64,000 nt of DNA. Origin: Arundinibacter roseus. GTDB lineage: Bacteria; Bacteroidota; Bacteroidia; Cytophagales; Spirosomataceae. Each line of letters begins with the position of its first letter. The first letter of the stretch is position 1. The translations under genes were made by a program, and so were the position numbers. Below the pieces are notes generated by a model. That model searched no databases. It had not been told where the DNA came from and worked only from the letters and a program-made list of their open reading frames with translations. The DNA lies in NCBI RefSeq assembly GCF_004348825.1, contig NZ_SMJU01000003.1:186001-250000 (forward strand), written 5' to 3'. Shown one piece after another: positions 55,604 to 63,012 of this stretch.

Positions 55604-58105
55604 TTAGAATTTATAAGTTACAGTTAGCATAAAGTTTCGAGGAGTCCCCGGAAACAAGCGGGTATAATTTTGTGCGCCCACCCAATAGGTTGAATTCAAT
55701 ATATTATTCATATTTAAGGCAACCTGTACCTTACTTTTGGTTGGGTTATAATAAATGGCCGCATCAATTGTTGCAAATCCAGGAACCTCAAATGCTCTGG
55801 TAAACCACGGAATTCGGCTACCCTGAGCGTGTATACCGGCGCCAATTCCAAGATCTTCTACCGCAGAACCCGTTGCGAAGTTGTAGCGGGTCCAGACATT
55901 TCCCGAGTGTTTTGGTACATTTTCCTTTCGCTGATCAATTAGACTTTCAGTTGCATCCTGAATTATTTTTGCGTCGATGTAACTGTATGATGCATTTATT
56001 TGCCAGTTAGGAAAAATGTATCCGGCCAAATCAGTTTCAAATCCACGGCTACGATCTGCTCCTCGCTGAACGAGCAAATCAGGATTGGCCGGATCATTGG
56101 CATTCATCAGGATATTTTTTTGGTTTATTTCATATACGGCGGCATTCCATGTCAGTCGATTGTCAAAAAATTCGGCCTTTATGCCTAGTTCTTTAAGGTC
56201 GCTCTCTAAAGGCAAAAACTGTGCGGCAGACTGAGTAGCCCAGAAAAAATTACCGGTTGAAGGCATTAATGTTACTGTATTTGACTGCGGTTGATAGCCT
56301 TCGAGGTAAGTTCCATATACGTTTATTTTGGCGTTGAGCGTGTAAGTCAGGCCGATTCGCGGAAGCAGCGCACTATTGGTGAATGCGGTTTCGCTCGGTG
56401 CGTTGTAATTGGTAATGTCCTCAAACCATTCCTGCCGAAGGCTCAGCAAAAGCGCCAGCTTCCCAATGCTCATCTGCTGCTGCACATACACAGCGTGGGT
56501 GGTGGTCAGAGCGGAAGGAACTGCAACACGGGAGTTTAGGACATAATCGCTAACATTTCGGATGGTATAGGTCGGATTATTTAAGTCAAAATAATTAGCA
56601 TTCGGTCGTGGAAGGCTTCTATCACCTATCCTGATCGTTTGGTAGTTTGCCGCGTTGGCAACGTTAAATGTGTTAGTTGCGGAGCCATCAGATAATAAAA
56701 ATCCACGCGCTGCATTCTGTCCGCCGCCTTTTAGCTTATGCCAGCTTTGCAGGTCGTAGCCCGCCACGAGCTTGTGGGAGATTTTTCCGGTACCAAAATT
56801 GAGTGTAAAGTAGGCATTGAGATTATCCGTATTCCAGAACTGCCTGCGCTGCACCATCTGCATACCTACCAAACTTGTTACCGGCACTCCCGTGATGTCA
56901 ACTGCAAATGCATTAGTCGTCCGGTGCTCCTGCAAATCCTCCGTCCACGTTTGTTTCATGTAGGAAGCTATGAAACTGAAATTCTGGGTAAATTTGTGTG
57001 AGAGGTTGGCCATCAGAATTAATTCCTTTGATTTAAAAAAGTCATTTGCCGCTCCCAAATTCAGACTTATTGGTGTACTGTTTAAATCTGTTTGTCCGGC
57101 TATTGCACCGAAAATGGGTTGTCCGCGATCCAGATTCCCTTGCAGATTGCTAAAAATCAACTCCGTATTAATGGCCGTTTTGTCATTGGGTATATAGCTG
57201 ATAGAAGGCGATACCAATACAGACTTATTACTTACCAGGTCACGGAAAGATCGTGCTTCCTGATAAGCGCCGTTTAGCCGATAAAGTAGTGTTTTTGATT
57301 CGTTGAGTGGTCCGGTGAAATCCAACGTTGCGCGCATGGTACTAAAACTGCCTGCACTCAGACTTACTTCCCGATGTTTTTCAGACAGGGGTTTTTTAGT
57401 TACCATGTTGATACTACCGCCTGGGTCAACGCTGGAAAAACTTACGGAGGCTGGCCCTTTCAGTACTTCTACACGCTCAATATTGGTAGTAAGCGGCTGC
57501 AAAAAATAGTACTGCCGGGTACGCATCCCATTGATGATTTGCCCCTCTTCATTTTGGCTGATTCCCCGAATGGCATATTGATTATAGAAGCTGGAAGGAA
57601 TGACACCGCTTGCAATTTTTACTGCATCTGCCAAATGAAACGCTTGCCGATCCGCAATCAATTCTTTGGTAACCGTACTGATACCCTGGGGAAGATCCTT
57701 GTTTTTAATTGCAATTTTAGTGGCAGAAAAACTGTATTCACTTGTATAAGCCCTGTTTGCGCGACCAATGATCTCTACTTGCTGTAAGGTAGTTTCAGAG
57801 GGCGCCAATTGAATGATTTGTCGGACCATTGATCCGTCAATTTCTACTAACTGCCTTCTGGTTTCAAATCCAATGATGCTTACCAGTAAGGTATAGCTGG
57901 ATTGGGTCAAATTCCTGATTTCGAAATACCCATCCTTGTCACTTACGGCAGTTTTGTTTTCGCCGGGGATTGAAAGAAGAATGTTTGCTCCCTCAATTGG
58001 TCTGTTCTCCAAATCTGTTACCAGGCCCGTAAGGGTCTTTTGGGCCAATAGAGGTGGGGTAATTGTCAAAATAAAAAAGAGCGCAGATAAAATTTTTGCA
58101 TACAT
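55604..58105 (-). CDS. TonB-dependent receptor (siderophore-receptor style)
   Basis: An 833-residue outer-membrane receptor. The signal peptide MYAKILSALFFILTITPPLL ends at AQ. Next is a carboxypeptidase-regulatory-like domain (TLTGLVTDLENRPIEGANIL). The plug follows: LPQGISTVTKELIADR, the TonB receptor motif VEVLKGPASVSFSSVDPGGS, and NMVTKKP. The rest is a 22-strand barrel ending FMLTVTYKF. The VLKGPASV and PGGSINMVTKKP patterns are typical of FhuA/FpvA-type siderophore receptors, but the ligand could be another metal complex. Two TTGCAAC-type palindromes lie upstream. It is the first gene of a seven-gene operon with the ABC permeases and the DUF5916 protein. Confidence 0.92.
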   Translation of the reverse strand: MYAKILSALFFILTITPPLLAQKTLTGLVTDLENRPIEGANILLSIPGENKTAVSDKDGYFEIRNLTQSSYTLLVSIIGFETRRQLVEIDGSMVRQIIQLAPSETTLQQVEIIGRANRAYTSEYSFSATKIAIKNKDLPQGISTVTKELIADRQAFHLADAVKIASGVIPSSFYNQYAIRGISQNEEGQIINGMRTRQYYFLQPLTTNIERVEVLKGPASVSFSSVDPGGSINMVTKKPLSEKHREVSLSAGSFSTMRATLDFTGPLNESKTLLYRLNGAYQEARSFRDLVSNKSVLVSPSISYIPNDKTAINTELIFSNLQGNLDRGQPIFGAIAGQTDLNSTPISLNLGAANDFFKSKELILMANLSHKFTQNFSFIASYMKQTWTEDLQEHRTTNAFAVDITGVPVTSLVGMQMVQRRQFWNTDNLNAYFTLNFGTGKISHKLVAGYDLQSWHKLKGGGQNAARGFLLSDGSATNTFNVANAANYQTIRIGDRSLPRPNANYFDLNNPTYTIRNVSDYVLNSRVAVPSALTTTHAVYVQQQMSIGKLALLLSLRQEWFEDITNYNAPSETAFTNSALLPRIGLTYTLNAKINVYGTYLEGYQPQSNTVTLMPSTGNFFWATQSAAQFLPLESDLKELGIKAEFFDNRLTWNAAVYEINQKNILMNANDPANPDLLVQRGADRSRGFETDLAGYIFPNWQINASYSYIDAKIIQDATESLIDQRKENVPKHSGNVWTRYNFATGSAVEDLGIGAGIHAQGSRIPWFTRAFEVPGFATIDAAIYYNPTKSKVQVALNMNNILNSTYWVGAQNYTRLFPGTPRNFMLTVTYKF

Positions 58106-58221
58106 GAATTTACTTTTTTAGATGTTTTCCTGGGGTAAAATCTTGGACAAAGCAGGCATATGACATTTTTCAGGGAATTTCCTGAACAAATTCGATTTGT
58201 GTCACATAATGCATCCCGACT

Positions 58222-58238
58222 TTGCAACGCTGTTGCAA
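58222..58238 (-). promoter_or_regulatory. TTGCAAC palindrome 1 upstream of the TonB receptor
   Basis: TTGCAAC-GCT-GTTGCAA is a perfect 7-bp inverted repeat with a 3-base spacer. It lies 117 bases upstream of the receptor ATG. Between it and palindrome 2 on the minus strand the sequence has a possible -7 box (TACATTTT) with TTG 18 bases upstream, so both sites would flank or overlap the promoter. A repressor is likely. Confidence 0.65.
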
Positions 58239-58260
58239 AAATGTATAATTTTTCTCCATA

Positions 58261-58277
58261 ATGCAACACCGTTGCAA
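58261..58277 (-). promoter_or_regulatory. TTGCAAC palindrome 2 upstream of the TonB receptor
   Basis: ATGCAAC-ACC-GTTGCAA, a 6-bp perfect inverted repeat (TGCAAC/GTTGCA) with a 3-base spacer. The centre is 39 bases from that of palindrome 1, close to four helical turns. The identical half-sites point to the same regulator. A metal-sensing Fur-family repressor (such as Zur) is one possibility, not proven. Confidence 0.62.
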
Positions 58278-58450
58278 AAAAAGAGATTTGGTTTTCTATT
58301 GTACATCTCTTTTTTTGAAACATTGGGCAGATGATGCCTGTGGGGGAGAAGTGACACGATCCTTACTGACCTTTTTGATGCTGCTTTGGATTATAACTTA
58401 TGGAAGCCGGGGGACATTCATCCGGGGAATTTTATCGTGAATGAGTCGTA

Positions 58451-58615
58451 TTATTGATCGGTGAATAATCCAGTAAAGAAAAGTTAGAGTTCGAGAAATT
58501 TGTCAGGCTGAGCGTACAGGACCGCCTGGCGGTCGAAGCCCGACTGTATAAACTGGCTTCGACTACGCTCAGCCTGACATTCATGTTCTTTACGTGCCAA
58601 TTCATCCACCAATAA
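58451..58615 (+). mobile_element. MITE-like palindromic element, copy C (165 bp)
   Basis: Starts TTATTGATCGGTGAATAAT (58451) and ends with CACCAATAA (58615). The long arms TGTCAGGCTGAGCG (58501-58514) and CGCTCAGCCTGACA (58566-58579) and the inner arms GTCGAAGCC (58532-58540) and GGCTTCGAC (58555-58563) correspond to copy A in order and spacing. Its left half matches the inverted copy B best. The element lies between the Wzz-like gene and the TonB receptor operon. No direct repeat at the ends was seen. Confidence 0.8.
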
Positions 58616-58789
58616 AATTGGGACGCAGAGCCAATAGTATTTGATTGGCAGCAAGATGCGGATGCTTTGACGATTAGTCTGACTGAGGGCCGAGATAAAT
58701 GGAAGTAGAATCAGCAATTGGAACCGGACGGGCTTGAAATTCGGAAGCTGCCGGCTTTGCATTAAAATTGATTTAGAGCAGATCAATAA
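58616..58789. other. Possible decayed coding remnant
   Basis: A short plus-strand frame reads VFDWQQDADALTISLTEG, RDKWK, then one in-frame TAG, then NQQLEPDGLEIRKLPALH and TAA, from about 58637 to 58765. The remnant looks protein-like but the family is not recognised. It may be a gene broken before or by the insertion of copy C. The call is weak. Confidence 0.3.
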
Positions 58790-59710
58790 TTATCTGGTAA
58801 TTATGTGATACTCGTTATTTTTGAAAATTGCAACTAGTATTCCAAGCAGTAACCCTATAAAAATGAATGGCAAAATAATCAACAGATGGGAAGGGTTCGT
58901 TTTTATCACCGGAATCTGTGCATACTCCAACACTTGAATTATAGGGGTATCCTCTTGTATTTTTATTTTCATTTGTAATTCAGAAGCCATCAGACTTTCA
59001 TGAATCTCTTTTGAAAAATTATCTTTTTGATTATTTTTTATTAAATTTTCTACAAATGCCAATTCCTGACGAGCCTTCTCCGTTCGATATTTGGTAATGA
59101 AATCTATTAAGTACTGAATGGTGAGGTTGGCAATATCGGCAGCTACCACTGGATCGGGCATTTTTACAGAAATTGATACAAGGCTATTCTTTTTTGATGA
59201 ATTTATTACTATTCTTTTCTGAATAGTTTGTTGATAGTTGTAATGAAAAATTGTGTTACTACTCGCTGAATCTACTTTTTCCTGATCCCCGATTTTATTT
59301 TTATGCGAAAAATTAGTCAAATAGTACTGCTCAAAAGGCAACTTCTTATTGTTGCTTGTCCCTACACTTTTTGAAAGTAAGTACGTATAAAATTTGCTTG
59401 TATTAATTATTTCTTCATAAATATCAGGTCGTGTAATTTCGGTATTATACATATCTATATTCCCCCCATATTGCTTCAATATTTCGAATAAGCCTCCCAG
59501 GCCATTTGTAGGTTTAGAAGCGACTTCTGGCAATATCTTACCAGTAGCAGTATACTCAGGATTTGAATTAAAAGTAAAGGCATACAAACTACCTAAAACT
59601 GCTCCAAGAAAAATTGAAAGGCCAATAACAATTATTTCAGCTTTTATTATTTTAAAAAAAACATGAAGGTCAATCTCTATGGCACTATTTTCGCGGTTTG
59701 AATTTGTCAT
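58790..59710 (-). CDS. Wzz-like chain-length determinant protein
   Basis: A 306-residue inner-membrane protein of the polysaccharide co-polymerase type. One helix lies near the N-terminus (IIVIGLSIFLGAVLGSLYAF), a periplasmic part of about 220 residues follows with coiled-coil-like stretches (YRTEKARQELAFVENLIKNN), and a second helix is at the end (HLLIILPFIFIGLLLGILVAI). KTNPSH is the proline-rich motif before helix 2. Such proteins set the chain length of O-antigen or capsule. No other polysaccharide gene is adjacent, so its pathway is elsewhere, or the cluster lost its other members. Confidence 0.82.
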   Translation of the reverse strand: MTNSNRENSAIEIDLHVFFKIIKAEIIVIGLSIFLGAVLGSLYAFTFNSNPEYTATGKILPEVASKPTNGLGGLFEILKQYGGNIDMYNTEITRPDIYEEIINTSKFYTYLLSKSVGTSNNKKLPFEQYYLTNFSHKNKIGDQEKVDSASSNTIFHYNYQQTIQKRIVINSSKKNSLVSISVKMPDPVVAADIANLTIQYLIDFITKYRTEKARQELAFVENLIKNNQKDNFSKEIHESLMASELQMKIKIQEDTPIIQVLEYAQIPVIKTNPSHLLIILPFIFIGLLLGILVAIFKNNEYHIITR

Positions 59711-59888
59711 AAATTAGCCTGGCATTTAAAAATGGATAAATTGAATTTCAAAGAAGTAAAATGTCAGACTAAGTGATAATTTTAGTATTTACAAAAGCAA
59801 CAGAAGTGATACTTTACTATTCGTCCTGTCAAATACCTGACCTCAACATAACTTTCGGTCTCTTACTCCTATCCGCTAATGAAAAGTT

Positions 59889-60848
59889 TTATAACCCGAG
59901 TTTTTTGGCAGCGTTGTATTTTCTGATGTCATCGGTTCGGGTATATCGCTGAATCATCGCCGAAGTTCGATGCTTGGTTTGTTGCATTACTTCCAGATCG
60001 TCGGCGCCATTTAGCTTGGCAACAGTTACAAAAGTAGCCCGAAGGGAGTGCGCCGAAAACTCCACACCAAAGTAATGCTTTACCAAATTGTCTACCGTTT
60101 TGCAGGAAAGGCGCTCTTCGGTTAGCCGAACTTCGCCATGTGTTTTTCCTTTCCTAAAACGCACAAACAGTGGTCCGTTGGCCGGACGCAGGCTTAGCCA
60201 CTCTTCAAGGGTTCGAATTGGGCAAAGCAAAGGTTCAGGATGGTAGAAAAATGCTTTTTGCTCAATTTCTCCATACTGATTGGTTTTACTCCGCTGCATC
60301 GTGATGATGAGTCCCTGTCGTGAAAAATTCAGGTCTTCAATATTTAGCGCCACAAGTTCGGAGCGTCGAAAAGCTCCCGTAAAACCCAGCAAGAGCACCA
60401 ATTTATCGCGCAATTCTGTCGGATTTTGAATATCCAAATCCTGAATCAACGAACGATATTCATCCAAATCCAGAGCAGGCGCCTGCTTTTGACGACTACC
60501 CTTTTCCCGGCGAATCCCTTCCAAAACGGCTAAAACCTGTTTTTCTTTGCCCGGAAAAGGCAGATCTTTCAACTCATGCCATTTGCGAAGCGCCGACATT
60601 CGCCGTTGAATAGTTGACCACCTGGCCGTATCGGCTAATTCGGCCAAATAAGCCGACAACACATCGGCCTCCACCGGAAAAGCCGGCACAAGTTGCGCCT
60701 GACACCATCCGGCGTAATCGCGAATATCTGCCTGATAACCACGTTGTGTATTGGCCGAACCTTCAAGTCCGGATTGAATATAACGGGTAACTTTTTCAGA
60801 AAAATGTGTAAGCGCATGCTCCCTGTTTTCGAAAAACTCCTGATTCAT
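59889..60848 (-). CDS. Tyrosine recombinase (phage integrase family)
   Basis: A 319-residue recombinase with an N-terminal SAM-like core-binding domain (ANTQRGYQADIRDYAGWCQ) and a complete catalytic set: R161 in FTGAFRRSEL, K188 in QRSKTN, H267 and R270 in SAHSLRATF, H293 in TKHRTSAM, and Y302 in IQRYTR. It looks functional. No phage or conjugation genes lie near. It may move a small element, act in DNA inversion, or be a leftover of a lost element. No tRNA gene or attachment-site pair was seen next to it. Confidence 0.93.
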   Translation of the reverse strand: MNQEFFENREHALTHFSEKVTRYIQSGLEGSANTQRGYQADIRDYAGWCQAQLVPAFPVEADVLSAYLAELADTARWSTIQRRMSALRKWHELKDLPFPGKEKQVLAVLEGIRREKGSRQKQAPALDLDEYRSLIQDLDIQNPTELRDKLVLLLGFTGAFRRSELVALNIEDLNFSRQGLIITMQRSKTNQYGEIEQKAFFYHPEPLLCPIRTLEEWLSLRPANGPLFVRFRKGKTHGEVRLTEERLSCKTVDNLVKHYFGVEFSAHSLRATFVTVAKLNGADDLEVMQQTKHRTSAMIQRYTRTDDIRKYNAAKKLGL

Positions 60849-61284
60849 ATAAAAATTGATTTGAACTGAGAAAGGTCCAAGTTAGTAAAATTTTTACTTC
60901 TGATAATTTAAGCAGAAGTAACTAAAAAATTAAAGTATGTACTACGGTCTCTTTTCTGTTGTCAGCCGGAGTAATAGTTCTACCTCCTTCGATTCTGAAA
61001 CTTTCATTCTACACCCACAAGGGCTTTGTTGTGTACCAACGCCATTAAATACTGCTTCTACAATACTTCTGGTAGAGAAAATTGCACAAAACCAATAATA
61101 GTACAACAATATACGCTTTTCACTTAGCCTAAGAAACACTTTTTGCCAAGCAACTGTTAGTACTAAAAAGTAAGAACAGGGTCTGATCTATTCGAAGTGA
61201 CGTGACAATGTAAAAGAATTTGGAATTCAAAAAAAAGGGAAATCATCATTAATAGCATTCAGGTTCTCGTTACTTTACCCCACT
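60849..61284. other. Divergent intergenic region with inverted repeat
   Basis: 436 bases between the recombinase gene (minus) and the BamA-like gene (plus). It holds the hairpin ACTTCTG / CAGAAGT (60896-60902 and 60913-60919, 10-base loop) just upstream of the recombinase gene. This may be its operator or an arm-type site. A 65-codon minus frame at 60942-61139 has no protein features and is not called. Confidence 0.45.
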
Positions 61285-62418
61285 ATGAAAAAGAGTTTTA
61301 TAAGTGCTATTTTAATTTTAGCTGTTTGTCTTTCCCCCTCCTTTGCCCAGAAAAAGCCTGGATTAATTTCCCGGTATTTTAATATTTTATTGAACGACAC
61401 TGCTTCAATATCCAAACCCCGATTTCTAATTTATCCCACTGTTGCCTACTCCCCTGAAACCAACTGGGAATTAGGGCTTAGCAGTTTGTATGTGTATTAT
61501 GCAAAACAAGATACTACCAACCGATTAAGTGAAATCAATGGGTTTACATTTTTGACTCTGGAAAATCAGTATGGCATCTGGTTTGACCACAATTTGTTTT
61601 CGGATAAGTCCAAATGGGTTTTTCCTGGTCGTTTTCGATTTCAGAGTTTTCCTGTGCTCTACCATGGAATCGGACCCGACTCGCCTTCTGAATACACCGC
61701 ATTGGTAGAAACGAATCAGCTTCAAATTAAAGAACGAGTGCTTCGTCAGATTCTGCCCAATTTTTACGCCGGCCTTGAACTTGATTTTCAGCGTCTTAGC
61801 TCGGTAAGATTCAGGCCAGCTAACACCACTATCGACGAATTACCTGCGGGCAGCAACGGCTCGGCTAATTTGGCTTTGGGCTGGGGATTCATGTATGATA
61901 CGCGACATAATGTACTCAATGTACGGGAAGGTATTTTTTCTGAACTGGCACTTCTACGATACGATAAAATCTGGGGGAGTGATTTTTCTTTTACAACCAT
62001 CATTTCCGACAATCGTTTTTACAAAAGCATCAATGAACGGAATGTTTTGGCTACTCAGCTTTTTGGACAATTCAACACGGGGAATGTTCCATTCAATCAG
62101 TTGGCTTTGCTTGGCGGAGAAAGCATTAACCGGGGCTACTACCTGGGACGATACCGTGACAAAAACCAACTTGCTGCTCAGGTTGAATACCGTATGCTGC
62201 CCTTTTCCTTTGCCAAAAGATGGGGGGCGGCCGTTTTTGCAAGTAGCGGCACAGTCTTTAATAATTTCAACAATCTTTCTCTACAAAAATTTGTGTTTTC
62301 CGGTGGTGGCGGGGTTCGATTTTTAATCTTTCCCAAGAAAGATATTTTTACCCGTTTTGATGTTGCCCTTACCAAAGAAGGACCTGGATTTTATTTTTTC
62401 ATTGGAGAAGCCTTTTAA
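61285..62418 (+). CDS. BamA/TamA-type outer-membrane barrel protein
   Basis: A 377-residue protein with a signal peptide (MKKSFISAILILAVCLSPSF to AQ) and a D15/surface-antigen-like barrel. Strand-like stretches run through most of the protein (IYPTVAYSPETNWELGLSSL, ALGWGFMYDTRHNVLNVREG), with the Omp85 VRGF-type motif in LGGESINRGYYLGRYRDKNQ followed by AAQVEYRM. It ends GPGFYFFIGEAF with a terminal Phe, as usual for barrels. No POTRA domain is visible, so it is not the essential BamA itself but a small relative of unknown function. It stands alone on the plus strand. Confidence 0.85.
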   Translation: MKKSFISAILILAVCLSPSFAQKKPGLISRYFNILLNDTASISKPRFLIYPTVAYSPETNWELGLSSLYVYYAKQDTTNRLSEINGFTFLTLENQYGIWFDHNLFSDKSKWVFPGRFRFQSFPVLYHGIGPDSPSEYTALVETNQLQIKERVLRQILPNFYAGLELDFQRLSSVRFRPANTTIDELPAGSNGSANLALGWGFMYDTRHNVLNVREGIFSELALLRYDKIWGSDFSFTTIISDNRFYKSINERNVLATQLFGQFNTGNVPFNQLALLGGESINRGYYLGRYRDKNQLAAQVEYRMLPFSFAKRWGAAVFASSGTVFNNFNNLSLQKFVFSGGGGVRFLIFPKKDIFTRFDVALTKEGPGFYFFIGEAF

Positions 62419-62482
62419 GCCTTCACTGTGAAAGACCTATTTTAAGCTAGTCTTGCAGTTTACACGTTGAGGTATTCAAAGC

Positions 62483-62947
62483 TCATTTTGAATAAAAAAC
62501 CTTTTCACTCCACGCCAGCGAATCTGGGAACGCGAGGCTGTATTTGGCGAAATCTGAACGGAAAAATAGTACGTGGTGAGTCGTTGGGTCCTTAGATGAA
62601 AATAGTACTGGAAATTGCTTCCCTACGACAAAAGCCCATTTATCTTCTGAAAAATCCACGAAATAACGCTGATACTTATAATCCGCCGCATCTTGCATCA
62701 CCTGGTTTTTGTATGAAAAGGAATAATAAAATCGTAGGTGTGGCACAGAGCCTCTGCCTTTATTGATACTTTTAATCTTAACAACAGTTGCAGCTGCATA
62801 GGCTTGATTATCAACGATCTGCTTCCTATCACGGGCACTGCTAATACTAAAATACAGCGCAGGCAAGGCAATTAATGCAAAGCCCCAAATTTGGAAAAAC
62901 ATGGCCCATTCAAATTCAGTTTTATTTTCCTTTGGAACGCCCTTCAT
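62483..62947 (-). CDS. Small membrane protein, DUF3592-like
   Basis: The ATG at 62947 is used; the longer frame begins with TTG at 62980. The 154-residue protein has one strong helix near residues 15-35 (MFFQIWGFALIALPALYFSI), then a beta-rich part: AAATVVKIKSINKGRGSVPH, RFYYSFSYKNQVMQDA, KQFPVLFSSKDPTTHHVL. The pattern of helix plus sequence-variable beta sandwich fits DUF3592, a family of unknown function. It converges with the BamA-like gene (64 bases between the stops). Confidence 0.6.
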   Translation of the reverse strand: MKGVPKENKTEFEWAMFFQIWGFALIALPALYFSISSARDRKQIVDNQAYAAATVVKIKSINKGRGSVPHLRFYYSFSYKNQVMQDAADYKYQRYFVDFSEDKWAFVVGKQFPVLFSSKDPTTHHVLFFRSDFAKYSLAFPDSLAWSEKVFYSK

Positions 62948-63012
62948 TGCTGTTTGGACAAGATTATTTTGAGATGGCAAGTAAAGAAATTTAGACCTAA
63001 CGATCCCAAACT

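Noticed and set aside
58355-58452. GDIHPGNFIVN-like peptide as the end of a kinase/phosphotransferase gene
   Set aside because: Only about 30 codons without any upstream part of the fold; likely coincidence or an old fragment, so no kinase is called.
59775-60919. TGATAATTT and CAGAAGT words on both sides of the recombinase gene as attachment sites
   Set aside because: Matches are only 7 to 9 bases long with unequal spacing; not enough to define attL/attR or arm sites.
60942-61139. 65-codon minus-strand frame upstream of the recombinase
   Set aside because: Short, low similarity to any protein-like pattern, in a region that must hold two promoters.
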